Origin: Mycolicibacterium psychrotolerans
Lineage (GTDB): Bacteria > Actinomycetota > Actinomycetes > Mycobacteriales > Mycobacteriaceae
Direction of reading: 5' to 3'
DNA: 64,000 nt
NCBI RefSeq assembly: GCF_010729305.1
Contig: NZ_AP022574.1
Span: 2,356,001 to 2,420,000, forward strand
This document shows positions 28,112 to 39,952 of this stretch, piece after piece; position 1 is the stretch's first letter; the number at the start of each line of letters is the position of its first letter. The notes below the pieces were generated by a model that saw nothing but the letters and a program-made list of their open reading frames with translations, did not search any database and was not told where the DNA came from. A program made the position numbers and the translations under genes.

Positions 28112-28506
28112 GGCGCCCACTGCCAGTTGCCGGCATACAGCAGCGTCGTCAGCGCGAAGTAGATGACGCCGACGATGATCAGCAGCGTGCTGATCACCAC
28201 GGCGGCCACGGCGAGCCCGAAGCCGTTCTGGCCGGTGCGCCTGGTCTCGCGCATCGCGATGATGCCGAGCACCAGGCCCACGATCGAGGGCAGTCCGCAG
28301 CAGATCAGACCGCCCAGCGCGGTCGCCAGTGCCGCGATCGCCTTGCCGTTGGTGCCCGGCGGACGCGGCGGATACCCCGGATACGTGGTGTAGGCGGGGT
28401 ACGCGGAGTAGTAGCCGGGCGGCGGTGGGCCCGGGTACGGCGGCGGATAGACCGGCGGCGGCAGCCCGGGATCGTCGAAAGGCTGCTCGGGGCCGCTCGT
28501 GGTCAT
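28108..28506 (-). CDS. Proline-rich DUF4190 membrane protein, shorter paralogue
   Basis: A 132-residue protein: about 50 residues rich in Pro/Tyr (PPPYPGPPPPGYYSAYP), then two membrane helices with the DUF4190 pattern (KAIAALATALGGLICCGLPSIVGLVLGIIAM and GLAVAAVVISTLLIIVGVIY, each quoted in part). It starts 13 bp after the stop of a longer relative and is probably a tandem duplicate. Function is unknown; such proteins are common and abundant in actinobacterial envelopes. Confidence 0.85.
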   Translation of the reverse strand: MTTSGPEQPFDDPGLPPPVYPPPYPGPPPPGYYSAYPAYTTYPGYPPRPPGTNGKAIAALATALGGLICCGLPSIVGLVLGIIAMRETRRTGQNGFGLAVAAVVISTLLIIVGVIYFALTTLLYAGNWQWAP

Positions 28507-28519
28507 CGGTGCCGCTTCG

Positions 28520-29110
28520 TCAGGAACTGAGGGCGTAGAAGTTCCACACCAGGCTGATCACCAGTGACACCGCGCCGACGGCGATACCGGCGACCGCGAG
28601 CCCGTGGCCGGCCTGACGGGTCTGCTTGATCTGGTTGAGCGCCAGGATGCCGAGCACGATCCCGACGATCGAGCCGACGAAGCAACACACCCCGACGATG
28701 GACGCGACCAGCGACGCGATCGCCATCGTGTTGGTGCCGGGAGCCGCGGGCGCGCCGTAGCCGTACTCGGCGTTCGGGTAGCCGCCCATCGGCGGAGGCG
28801 GGTAACCGCCCGGTGCGGTCCCGTAGGGCGGCGGCGGCGGATAGGCCGGACCGCCGTAGCCGGGGTAGGGCGCCGGCCCGGTGTTCTGATCCGGGTAGGG
28901 CGGTGCGTACCCGGGCGGGGGCGGGGGATACTCCGTCGGCGACGAGTACTGCGGCGGCGCCGGGTTGTAGGCCGGCGGCGGCGTGTAGTCGGGGGGAGTC
29001 GCAGACTGCTCGATCGGGGGCGCCTCGTAGCCCGCGGACGACTGCTCTGACCCGCCGGCAGCGGAGTCGGAACGGTCGTTTCGGCCTGCGTCGTCGTCCG
29101 AACTTGTCAT
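28520..29110 (-). CDS. Proline-rich DUF4190 membrane protein (Rv1233c-like)
   Basis: A 196-residue protein. About 120 N-terminal residues are Pro/Tyr/Gly-rich with repeated PPPPxYG units, and two membrane helices follow (SLVASIVGVCCFVGSIVGI and AVAGIAVGAVSLVISLVW) in the DUF4190 arrangement. Length matches Rv1233c (198). ATG 29110 is 7 nt after a TAGGTT box; the frame is open another 250 codons upstream but antisense to another gene. The cytoplasmic Pro-rich tail may bind partner proteins. Confidence 0.88.
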   Translation of the reverse strand: MTSSDDDAGRNDRSDSAAGGSEQSSAGYEAPPIEQSATPPDYTPPPAYNPAPPQYSSPTEYPPPPPGYAPPYPDQNTGPAPYPGYGGPAYPPPPPYGTAPGGYPPPPMGGYPNAEYGYGAPAAPGTNTMAIASLVASIVGVCCFVGSIVGIVLGILALNQIKQTRQAGHGLAVAGIAVGAVSLVISLVWNFYALSS

Positions 29111-29117
29111 GCTGATC

Positions 29118-29123
29118 AACCTA
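29118..29123 (-). promoter_or_regulatory. -10 box for leaderless DUF4190 gene pair
   Basis: TAGGTT on the minus strand, 7 nt before ATG 29110. Confidence 0.55.
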
Positions 29124-29230
29124 GCGTACGTACAGGTGAGCCGAGGGGAACGTGCAGCGGGGCACCTTTGGCCCGTCCCGAGCGTTGACCCAGCAACGAG
29201 GTGCTTTGCGGATCGAAGGAGTGCAAGACC

Positions 29231-29746
29231 ATGACCAGCCCGTTCCAGCCAGGCCAGACACCGGGCGCTGCCGCGTCGGGCCGTGGCCGTCCGGTGGGTC
29301 TGCCCACCCCGCCCAAGGGGTGGCCCATCGGGTCCTACCCGACCTACGCCGAAGCCCAGCGCGCGGTGGATTACCTTTCCGACCAGCAGTTTCCGGTCGA
29401 GCAGGTCACCATCGTCGGCGTCGACCTGATGCAGGTCGAACGGGTCACCGGCCGACTGACCTGGCCCAAGGTGCTCGGTGGCGGCGTGCTCACCGGCGCC
29501 TGGCTCGGCCTGTTCATCGGCCTGATCCTGGGGTTCTTCAGCCCGAGCCCGTGGGGGTCGCTGATCACCGGTCTGATCGCCGGTGTGTTCTTCGGCCTGA
29601 TCACGTCCGCTGTGCCGTACGCGATGGCGCGCGGCACAAGGGATTTCAGCTCGACTCTGCAGCTGGTGGCCGGGCGCTACGACGTGCTGTGTGATCCGCA
29701 GGGCGCCGAGCGTGGCCGGGATCTGTTGGCCCGTCTGAAGATCTGA
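29231..29746 (+). CDS. Conserved glycine-zipper membrane protein (Rv1234-like)
   Basis: A 171-residue protein. A Gly/Pro N-terminus leads to a small folded part (IGSYPTYAEAQRAVDYLSDQQFPVEQVTIVGVDLMQVERVTG), the general-stress-like region typical of this family, then two glycine-rich membrane helices (GGGVLTGAWLGLFIGLILGFF and LITGLIAGVFFGLI). Function is unknown. ATG 29231 follows AAGGAG, 11 nt away. One base separates its stop from the next gene, so they are co-transcribed. Confidence 0.9.
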   Translation: MTSPFQPGQTPGAAASGRGRPVGLPTPPKGWPIGSYPTYAEAQRAVDYLSDQQFPVEQVTIVGVDLMQVERVTGRLTWPKVLGGGVLTGAWLGLFIGLILGFFSPSPWGSLITGLIAGVFFGLITSAVPYAMARGTRDFSSTLQLVAGRYDVLCDPQGAERGRDLLARLKI

Positions 29747-29747
29747 C

Positions 29748-30338
29748 GTGGCCGATGTCCTGGCCACGGTGCGGGCGAAGCTGCTCGACCACTTCGCCCG
29801 GGCCGGCGCGATGGAGCCCGACGAGGCCAGCGTGACCTTTCTGGGCACCGACCGGATGGTCATCCTGCGCTTCGGTGCTACCGAAGATGTTGCAGCGCAC
29901 TATGTTTCGCTCGGTTGTTCGTCTCACCCGATGGTGGACCCCGGCGATCTGATGGCCGATCCCGTGCGCGGACCCCGTGCGGAGGTGATGGTGTCACTGC
30001 GCGGCCCGTCACCCGTCGGGCTCGCGCGCTCGGTGGCGGTGGTGGCCGCCGCGCCGGCGGTGGAGGGTTTGGTGCTCGAACCCGACGCGCTGATCGACCT
30101 GGAGACGCCGCTGTGGCAGGGCGCGCCGTTCACCGCGTTCCTGTTGGGCCGCAGCGACATCGGCGACGTCGCGCTGCCCGAGCCCTACTCCCCGGTGAGC
30201 GTGCTGTCAGCGGTGCCGATCACCGCGACCGAAGCCGCCTGGGTCCGGCTCAAGGGCGCGCCTGCGATGCGGGAGGCCTGGGAGCAGGACGGCGTCGACG
30301 TGACCGATCCGCGTCGACGGGCGGCCAGTCCGGCCTGA
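29748..30338 (+). CDS. Suppressor-of-fused-like (SUFU) domain protein
   Basis: A 196-residue protein starting at GTG 29748, one base after the previous stop. The middle (RAEVMVSLRGP, then ETPLWQGAPFTAFLLG, then VSVLSAVPITATEAAWVRLKG) follows the pattern of bacterial SUFU-domain proteins, some of which act as immunity or regulatory proteins. No toxin gene is next to it. No membrane helix or signal is seen. It converges on corA at 9 bp. The assignment rests on the pattern of short blocks, so it is only moderately sure. Confidence 0.72.
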   Translation: MADVLATVRAKLLDHFARAGAMEPDEASVTFLGTDRMVILRFGATEDVAAHYVSLGCSSHPMVDPGDLMADPVRGPRAEVMVSLRGPSPVGLARSVAVVAAAPAVEGLVLEPDALIDLETPLWQGAPFTAFLLGRSDIGDVALPEPYSPVSVLSAVPITATEAAWVRLKGAPAMREAWEQDGVDVTDPRRRAASPA

Positions 30339-30347
30339 CAGGGGCCG

Positions 30348-31454
30348 CTACAGCCAGTGGTTGCGCCGGAAGGTGCGGTACAGCAGCAGGCACACGGTGA
30401 CCATCACCAGCAGCACCGCCGGATACCCCCACGTCCAGTGCAGTTCAGGCATGTTGTCGAAGTTCATGCCGTAGATGCCCGCCAGCGCGGTCGGCACCGC
30501 GGCGATCGCCACCCAGGCCGAGATCTTGCGCATGTCGACGTTCTGCTGCATGGCGACCTTGCCGAGCGCGGCCTGCACCAGCGAGCTGAGCAGTTCGTCG
30601 AAGCTGGCGATGCGATCGGCCGCCTTGATGGTGTGGTCGAGCACGTCGCGCATGTAGCGGCGGATCTCGACGTTGATCAGGTCGTCGTGGTGGGTGCCGA
30701 TCCGCTCCAGGTCGGTGGTCAGCGGGCTCACTGCGCGCCGCATCTCGACCACCTCCCGCTTGAGCAGATAGATGGTCTCGATGTCGGTCAGCGGCCGCGG
30801 CGAGAAGATGTCCTCCTCCATCGCGTCGATGTCGGTCTCGATCAGTTCTGTCACGTCGAGGTAGGTGTCGACCACGCTGTCGGCGATCGCGTGCATCACC
30901 GAGTAGGGCCCCAGCTTCAGTGAGGCCGGCGAGGCCTCGAGCCGCTTGCGCACCCCGGCCAGTCCGCCGTGCTCGCCGTGGCGCACGGTCACCACGAAGT
31001 CGGGACCGACGAAGATCATGATCTCGCCGGTCTCGACGATCTCGCGCATGTTGGCGATCGACTCGTGGTCGACGTACTTCACCGTCTTGAGCACCAGGAA
31101 CAGCGTGTTGTCGTAGCGCTCGAGTTTGGGCCGCTGATGGGCGTGCACGGCGTCCTCGACCGCGAGCTCGTGCAGACCGAACACGTCGGCCACGGCCTGC
31201 ATCTGGTGCTCGTCGGGTTCGTGCAGGCCGATCCAGACGAACGCCGCTCTGCCCTCGGCCTCGATCGCGTGCACCTTCTCCAGCGCCGCGGCGTGGGTGT
31301 ACTTGCCGGGCAGCCGGTTGCCGTCGCAGTAGACGCCGCAGTCGACCATCGCCCGTGCGACCGGGACGTGGATACGGCGGGCATCGGGATCATCCGGTCG
31401 GGGCCGACCGCCCTGACGCATGAGCGACGGCGGCAACGCGCGAAACGACGGCAT
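30348..31454 (-). CDS. corA: Magnesium/cobalt transporter CorA
   Basis: A 368-residue CorA channel subunit. A cytoplasmic alpha/beta domain with the conserved AFVWIGLHEPDE and AVEDAVHAHQRPKLERYD blocks is followed by a long stalk helix and two C-terminal membrane helices; the selectivity motif YGMNF is in the loop between them with the MPELHW acid tail. It imports Mg as a pentamer. ATG 31454 follows a strong GGAGGGAGG site and matches the family's length; the frame is open 12 codons further. It is the Rv1239c counterpart. Confidence 0.95.
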   Translation of the reverse strand: MPSFRALPPSLMRQGGRPRPDDPDARRIHVPVARAMVDCGVYCDGNRLPGKYTHAAALEKVHAIEAEGRAAFVWIGLHEPDEHQMQAVADVFGLHELAVEDAVHAHQRPKLERYDNTLFLVLKTVKYVDHESIANMREIVETGEIMIFVGPDFVVTVRHGEHGGLAGVRKRLEASPASLKLGPYSVMHAIADSVVDTYLDVTELIETDIDAMEEDIFSPRPLTDIETIYLLKREVVEMRRAVSPLTTDLERIGTHHDDLINVEIRRYMRDVLDHTIKAADRIASFDELLSSLVQAALGKVAMQQNVDMRKISAWVAIAAVPTALAGIYGMNFDNMPELHWTWGYPAVLLVMVTVCLLLYRTFRRNHWL

Positions 31455-31571
31455 GCGAGAGACCTCCCTCCGGATACTCCGTGCCCCCAAGCTAGTCGGA
31501 TCGTACGCGGGGAGCCTGGCCGAAACCCCTCACCGAGGGCCAACCCGTTCCTGTGAGAACAGGCGGTCGGT

Positions 31572-31577
31572 TACCCT
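31572..31577 (+). promoter_or_regulatory. -10 box for leaderless malic enzyme mRNA
   Basis: TACCCT, 7 nt before GTG 31585. Confidence 0.6.
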
Positions 31578-31584
31578 GACGCCC

Positions 31585-32784
31585 GTGGCGGACAGTGCTG
31601 TTTCCCCTTCGCGTGAGCCTTCGGCGGCGCGGACCCCTCAGGTGGTCGTCGAAGACCACGAGATCTTCGAAGCGCACGAGGGCGGCAAGCTCTCGGTGGG
31701 GATGAACTCACCGCTGGACACCCAGCGCGCGCTGTCGATCGCCTACACCCCGGGGGTGGCGAAGGTCAGCCGGGCGATCGCGACCGACAAGACGCTGGCG
31801 GCCCGGTACACCTGGGCGCACCGGCTGGTCGCCGTGGTCAGTGACGGAAGCGCGGTGCTCGGACTCGGTGACATCGGCGCCGCGGCCTCGCTGCCGGTGA
31901 TGGAAGGCAAGAGCGCGCTGTTCAAGGCCTTCGGCGGGCTGGACTCCATCCCGATCGTGCTGGACACCAACGATCCCGACGAGATCGTCGAGACGCTGAT
32001 CCGGCTGCGGCCGACCTTCGGCGCGGTGAACCTCGAAGACATCTCGGCGCCACGCTGTTTCGAGATCGAGCGCCGGGTGATCGAGGCGCTCGACTGCCCG
32101 GTCATGCACGACGATCAGCACGGCACGGCGATCGTCGTGCTCGCGGCGCTGCACGGCGCGGCCACGGTGCTGCAGCGGGACATGCACACGCTGAAGATCG
32201 TGATCTCGGGCGCCGGTGCCGCCGGAATCGCCTGCGCGAACATCCTGCTGGCCAAGGGCGTCGGTGACATCACGGTGCTCGACAGCAAGGGCATTCTCTC
32301 CTCGGCCCGCAGCGACCTCAACCCGTTCAAGGCCGAGCTGGCCACCCGGTCGAACCCGCGCGGCCTGCACGGCGGGCTGGCCGAGGCGCTCGACGGAGCC
32401 GATGTGTTCATGGGGGTGTCGGCCGGGCTGGTGCCCGAGGAGCTGATCGCCACGATGGCCCCGGGCGGCATCGTGTTCGCGATGTCCAACCCCGATCCCG
32501 AGATCCATCCCGATGTGGCGCGCAAGTACGCCGCGGTGGTCGCGACCGGACGCAGCGACTTCCCGAACCAGATCAACAACGTGCTCGCGTTCCCCGGGGT
32601 GTTCCGCGGGGCGCTCGACGCCGGCGCCCGGCGGATCACCGAGAAGATGAAGGTCGCGGCGGCCGAGGCGATCTTCTCGGTCGTCGGCGACGACCTGGCG
32701 GTCGACCACATCGTGCCGAGCGCACTGGACCCGCGCGTGGGTCCGGCGGTGGCGGCGGCGGTGGCCGCCGCGTCCGAGGACTGA
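31585..32784 (+). CDS. Malic enzyme, single-domain bacterial NAD(P)-dependent type
   Basis: A 399-residue oxidoreductase that turns malate into pyruvate and CO2. SIAYTPGVAKVSRAI near residue 53, ALFKAFGGLDSIP, NLEDISAPRCFEIE and HDDQHGTAIVV are the malate and metal-binding blocks; the NAD(P) domain has ISGAGAAGIACANIL near 210 and FAMSNPDPEI. About 400 residues is the size of the short form without the phosphotransacetylase tail. GTG 31585 fits a leaderless start; the frame is open upstream without family sequence. In M. tuberculosis the neighbour of corA is mdh, so a different malate enzyme sits here. Confidence 0.93.
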   Translation: MADSAVSPSREPSAARTPQVVVEDHEIFEAHEGGKLSVGMNSPLDTQRALSIAYTPGVAKVSRAIATDKTLAARYTWAHRLVAVVSDGSAVLGLGDIGAAASLPVMEGKSALFKAFGGLDSIPIVLDTNDPDEIVETLIRLRPTFGAVNLEDISAPRCFEIERRVIEALDCPVMHDDQHGTAIVVLAALHGAATVLQRDMHTLKIVISGAGAAGIACANILLAKGVGDITVLDSKGILSSARSDLNPFKAELATRSNPRGLHGGLAEALDGADVFMGVSAGLVPEELIATMAPGGIVFAMSNPDPEIHPDVARKYAAVVATGRSDFPNQINNVLAFPGVFRGALDAGARRITEKMKVAAAEAIFSVVGDDLAVDHIVPSALDPRVGPAVAAAVAAASED

Positions 32785-32789
32785 GTCGG

Positions 32790-33635
32790 CTGCGTCGGAC
32801 ATGGCGGCTGGCGGCCGCGCTGACCGTGGCGGTGCTCGTGGCCGCGTGCGGCGGGCGGCCTGCGCCGCCGCCGGTCCCGGTGGCGGCGACCGCCGACCCG
32901 CAGGCGCAGCTCGTCGCGCACCTCTACGCCTCCGCGCTGGGGTTCTACGGAAGTCCGGCGCAGGTCCGCACGTCGGAGGATCCGCTGGCAGGGTTGGACT
33001 CGGCGGACGCCACCGTCGTGCCGGGGTTCACGGGACGGCTGCTCGAGCGGTTCGACCCGGACGCGCCCGCCCGCTCCGACGTGCAGGTGTACCGCTCGCT
33101 GCTCTCCGCGCTGCCCGAAGGCGTGGCCGCAGGCGACTACACGGTCTCGGCTGAGGACAAGCCCGCCGTGGCGGTCACCGACGCCGCGGCCGGAGAGTGG
33201 GGTCGCGACGTGTCCGCATTCGCGCGACGCTGTCCGGACGTCGCGGTCGGCGCGGTCAAGGGCGCGCCGCGGCCGTCGTCGCTCGGCACCTGTGCACTGC
33301 CCCGCGCGCGTGAGTTCGTGGATGCAACAGAGCTTTTCGCGTCGTTGCGGGCCGGAGAGGTGGACATGGCGTGGACGTCGACGGCCGCTCCCGATGTGCC
33401 GTCGGACGTGGTGATGCTCTCGGACAAGACGTCGCTGATCCGCGCCGAGAATCTGGTTCCGCTGTATCGGCGCAACGTGCTCGGTGAGTCGCAGGTGCTC
33501 GCGCTCAACGAGATCGCCGGGGTGCTGGACACCGGGTCGCTGGCCGACATGCGGCGCAAGATCGCCGAGGGCGCCGACCCGGGCCTGGTCGCCGGGCAGT
33601 GGCTCGACGCGCATCCGCTCGGCACGAGCAACTAG
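32790..33635 (+). CDS. OpuAC-like substrate-binding lipoprotein, probable CTG start
   Basis: A putative solute-binding lipoprotein of 281 residues, mature from Cys20. From the conventional GTG 32826 only seven residues precede the lipobox LVAAC, too short for a signal peptide. Reading from CTG 32790 gives MRRTWR plus a hydrophobic LAAALTVAVL stretch, a normal signal, with GAGGA placed 9 nt upstream. The C-terminal part (RRNVLGES, LNEIAGVLDTGSLADMRRKI, VAGQWLDAHPLG) follows the pattern of glycine-betaine-binding OpuAC proteins. No permease or ATPase gene is adjacent, so the partner must lie elsewhere. The malic enzyme stop is 5 bp before. Confidence 0.78.
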   Translation: MRRTWRLAAALTVAVLVAACGGRPAPPPVPVAATADPQAQLVAHLYASALGFYGSPAQVRTSEDPLAGLDSADATVVPGFTGRLLERFDPDAPARSDVQVYRSLLSALPEGVAAGDYTVSAEDKPAVAVTDAAAGEWGRDVSAFARRCPDVAVGAVKGAPRPSSLGTCALPRAREFVDATELFASLRAGEVDMAWTSTAAPDVPSDVVMLSDKTSLIRAENLVPLYRRNVLGESQVLALNEIAGVLDTGSLADMRRKIAEGADPGLVAGQWLDAHPLGTSN

Positions 33636-33646
33636 CGGCTTGTCGG

Positions 33647-33705
33647 CGAGCGCGCGCGTTTGTGCGTCGACACGCCGCACACTCCGGGCAGTGTGCGCGC
33701 GCTCG
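33647..33705. terminator. Intergenic hairpin, probable bidirectional terminator
   Basis: Outer arms CGAGCGCGCGC (33647-33657) and GCGCGCGCTCG (33695-33705) are perfect, with a nested GCACACT-AGTGTGC pair inside. It sits between the convergent lipoprotein and DUF732 genes. Without a T-run it would be an unusual terminator; it may also be one of the palindromic repeats common in mycobacteria. Confidence 0.6.
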
Positions 33706-33719
33706 CGGCGATCGAGCGC

Positions 33720-34082
33720 TCAGCCGAAGAAGGAGAACGGCACCCCGTCGGTCAGCGCGGTGACCGCGCGCGGGCAGAAGATCTGGATCGCCAGCCCGGT
33801 GAACATCGTCGCCGGCCCGAGGGGGCGGCCCAGTTCGTCGGCCACCTTGGCGGCGACGTCCGCGGCGTTCTGTCCCGGTTCGGCGAGCATCGGGCACACC
33901 TGCTCGCCGACGCGGGTGGCGGTGCCCGCGTCGATGTCACCCAGGCGGTAGTGGTCGAGCGCCGAGAGGAAGACATCGGTGGTGGAATCGGCCTGGGCGG
34001 GCGCTGCGGACACGGTGGCCGCCGCCGCGATCGTCACGGTGGCCGCCACCAACGTCGCCACGGCCGGGAACCTGAACGTCAT
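33720..34082 (-). CDS. Secreted DUF732 protein
   Basis: A 120-residue protein with a signal peptide (AVATLVAATVTIAAAATVSA, cut after APAQA) and a mature DUF732 domain of about 80 residues: FLSALDHYRLGD, one Cys in GEQVCPMLAEPG and a second in QIFCPRAV, likely a disulfide. DUF732 proteins are numerous in mycobacteria and their role is unknown. ATG 34082 is the first residue of a typical signal; codons upstream in the frame are not. It is divergent from the SDR gene by 124 bp. Confidence 0.88.
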   Translation of the reverse strand: MTFRFPAVATLVAATVTIAAAATVSAAPAQADSTTDVFLSALDHYRLGDIDAGTATRVGEQVCPMLAEPGQNAADVAAKVADELGRPLGPATMFTGLAIQIFCPRAVTALTDGVPFSFFG

Positions 34083-34206
34083 GCCCTTATTGTCGTCGAT
34101 GGGACGCGCGGCATTACGCGTCCCTGGCCGCCCCCTGCGGATACCGGTACCCGCGGTACCGCTATGGTGGGCCGAACTGGACACACGTCGAACAACGGGA
34201 GCGGAT

Positions 34207-35034
34207 ATGCAGGGCTTCGCGGGAAAGGTGGCCGTCGTGACCGGCGCCGGCTCAGGCATCGGTCAGGCGCTGGCGATCGAGCTGGGCCGCTCGGGCGCCC
34301 ACGTCGCCATCAGCGACGTCGACACCGAGGGGCTGGCCGCCACCGAGGAGCGGCTGAAGGCGATCGGGGCGCAGGTCAAGGCCGACCGCCTCAACGTCGT
34401 CGAGCGCGAGGAGTTCCACCTCTACGCCGACGGCGTCGCCGAGCACTTCGGCAAGGTCAACCAGATCTACAACAACGCCGGCATCGCGTTCACCGGCGAC
34501 ATCGAGATCAGCCATTTCAAGGACATGGAACGGGTGATGGACGTCGACTACTGGGGTGTGGTCAACGGCACGAAGGCGTTCCTTCCGCACCTGATCGCCT
34601 CCGGCGACGGACACGTCGTCAACGTCTCGAGCGTGTTCGGGCTGTTCGCTGTGCCGGGCCAGGCCGCCTACAACTCCGCGAAGTTCGCGGTGCGCGGGTT
34701 CACCGAGGCGCTGCGTCAGGAGATGGCGCTGGCCGGTCACCCGGTGAAGGTCAGCTGCGTGCATCCTGGCGGCATCAAGACCGCGATCGCCCGTAACGCC
34801 ACCGCCGCCGAGGGGCTCGACGCCGACGAACTGGCCAAGACGTTCGACAAGAAGCTCGCCAGCACCACCCCGGAGAAGGCCGCCCAGATCATCCTCGACG
34901 GCGTCCGCAAGAACAAGGCCCGGATCCTGGTCGGCAACGACGCCCGGATGTTCGAGTACGTCATCCGCTTCGTCGGCGCCGGCTACCAGGGGCTGTTCCC
35001 GCGGGTCGTCGCCCGGCTGACGCCCAAGCAGTAG
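34207..35034 (+). CDS. Short-chain dehydrogenase/reductase (Rv1245c-like)
   Basis: A 275-residue SDR. The NAD(P) motif TGAGSGIGQAL begins at residue 12, NNAG near 89, the catalytic Ser in VNVSSVFGL near 140 and the Tyr-Lys pair in YNSAKFAV near 153. The DxD after the second strand (ISDVDTEG) points to NAD(H). The C-terminus has a hydrophobic end (VIRFVGAGYQGLFPRVV), which may touch the membrane. Its substrate is unknown. ATG 34207 follows GGGAGCGG. It converges on kgd, whereas in M. tuberculosis, as I recall it, the gene lies on the kgd strand. Confidence 0.92.
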   Translation: MQGFAGKVAVVTGAGSGIGQALAIELGRSGAHVAISDVDTEGLAATEERLKAIGAQVKADRLNVVEREEFHLYADGVAEHFGKVNQIYNNAGIAFTGDIEISHFKDMERVMDVDYWGVVNGTKAFLPHLIASGDGHVVNVSSVFGLFAVPGQAAYNSAKFAVRGFTEALRQEMALAGHPVKVSCVHPGGIKTAIARNATAAEGLDADELAKTFDKKLASTTPEKAAQIILDGVRKNKARILVGNDARMFEYVIRFVGAGYQGLFPRVVARLTPKQ

Positions 35035-35050
35035 CCGCCGTCGAAGGCAG

Positions 35051-38851
<3,801 letters not shown>

Positions 38852-39058
38852 GGCTGCTGTTCGCCTCAATTCTTCGTTCCCGGCCAGTGCTCCGCTGCAG
38901 CCGGCCACCCCTTGTTGAACCCGGTGTGCGGGTACCCGAGTTTCCGCCGTATAAAGGCTAGCGCTTCGGCGACCGGCGGGACCACGCAACGTCCTTATGG
39001 TCATTGCGGACACGCCGAGCGGCGCACGGGCTGCCGTCCAGCGGTGCGCGGACCGCGG

Positions 39059-39802
39059 TCAGGGGCGCGGAGCGGGCAGCAGGTGCAGGGGCGCGGGCCA
39101 CCGCGGCGGCGGGGCGCCGAACGCGTTGCGCGCGTTCGCGACGATCTTCTTGCCCATCATCCGGTTGCCGACGCCGCCGACGACCGCCCCGATGCCGACC
39201 GGCAGCATCTTGCCGAACATCATCACGCCCCGCTTGAGCGTGTAGCGCTTGACGAAGTACCTGAGCAGCCGGTTGTTGAGCTGGGACACCACGGGCAGCG
39301 GCAGCGAGGCCGCGCCGTCGGACAACCAGCCGCCGCTGACGCGGCTGCGGCCGAGCAGGTCGGCCACCGCACCCCTGCTGTCCTCGCCGACGAGCACCGC
39401 AAGCACCAGCGCGCGGCGCCGTTCCCGATGCTCGGCGGGAATGCCGTACACCTCGGCGACGGCCAGCACGTAGACGGCCGTCGCCTCGAGGAACACCACG
39501 GTCTCGCCGGCGACCGCGGACATCGCCACCAGCGTGCCGATGCCCGGGAAGGCGGCCGCCGAGCCGACGGCCGCACCGCTCGCCATCACCGCCGCCATGT
39601 AGTGCTTCTCCAGCTTGGCGACGATCTCGGCGGGGCCGGCTTCGGGGTTGGCGGCCCGCAGCCGCGCCACGTAGGACCGGACCGCGGGTCCCTGCACCCG
39701 CGCGCCGCGCTCGATGATCTGGCTCAGCGCCTTGGCCGCGGCGCCGGGGTCGTCGTCGGTGACCGCGAGCTCCTGGCTCTTGGCCCGTGACCATGCACTC
39801 AT
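39059..39802 (-). CDS. Conserved membrane-associated protein (Rv1249c-like)
   Basis: A 247-residue protein. A polar N-terminal part (residues 1-80) with KSQELAV and LSQIIERG is followed by two hydrophobic stretches (AVGSAAAFPGIGTLVAMSAVAG and TAVYVLAVAEVYGI), and a third near the C-terminus in the VGIGAVVGGVGNRMMGKKIV glycine-rich block. This recalls EcsC-like proteins but the match is not firm. Function is unknown. ATG 39802 follows GAGAGG. It is upstream of kgd on the same strand with a 207-bp gap that must hold the kgd promoter; I see no clear -10 box close to the kgd start. Confidence 0.83.
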   Translation of the reverse strand: MSAWSRAKSQELAVTDDDPGAAAKALSQIIERGARVQGPAVRSYVARLRAANPEAGPAEIVAKLEKHYMAAVMASGAAVGSAAAFPGIGTLVAMSAVAGETVVFLEATAVYVLAVAEVYGIPAEHRERRRALVLAVLVGEDSRGAVADLLGRSRVSGGWLSDGAASLPLPVVSQLNNRLLRYFVKRYTLKRGVMMFGKMLPVGIGAVVGGVGNRMMGKKIVANARNAFGAPPPRWPAPLHLLPAPRP

Positions 39803-39888
39803 CGGCGGCCTCTCGTCGTACGGACTTCCCAGGCTAGTCCTCGGAAACACGCAGACAACGAACGGCGACCGGCCCGCGGTGCCGCGAC

Positions 39889-39902
39889 GTGACAGCGGTC
39901 AC
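39889..39902. promoter_or_regulatory. Possible operator before the Bcr-like pump
   Basis: GTGAC-AGCG-GTCAC, a 5-bp-arm inverted repeat 50 to 64 bp upstream of the pump's ATG. Short arms make it only a hint. Confidence 0.3.
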
Positions 39903-39952
39903 TGTTCGCGCAGCGGGGAAGGATTTATTGAAAAGCGGCGCTAACCAATTGC

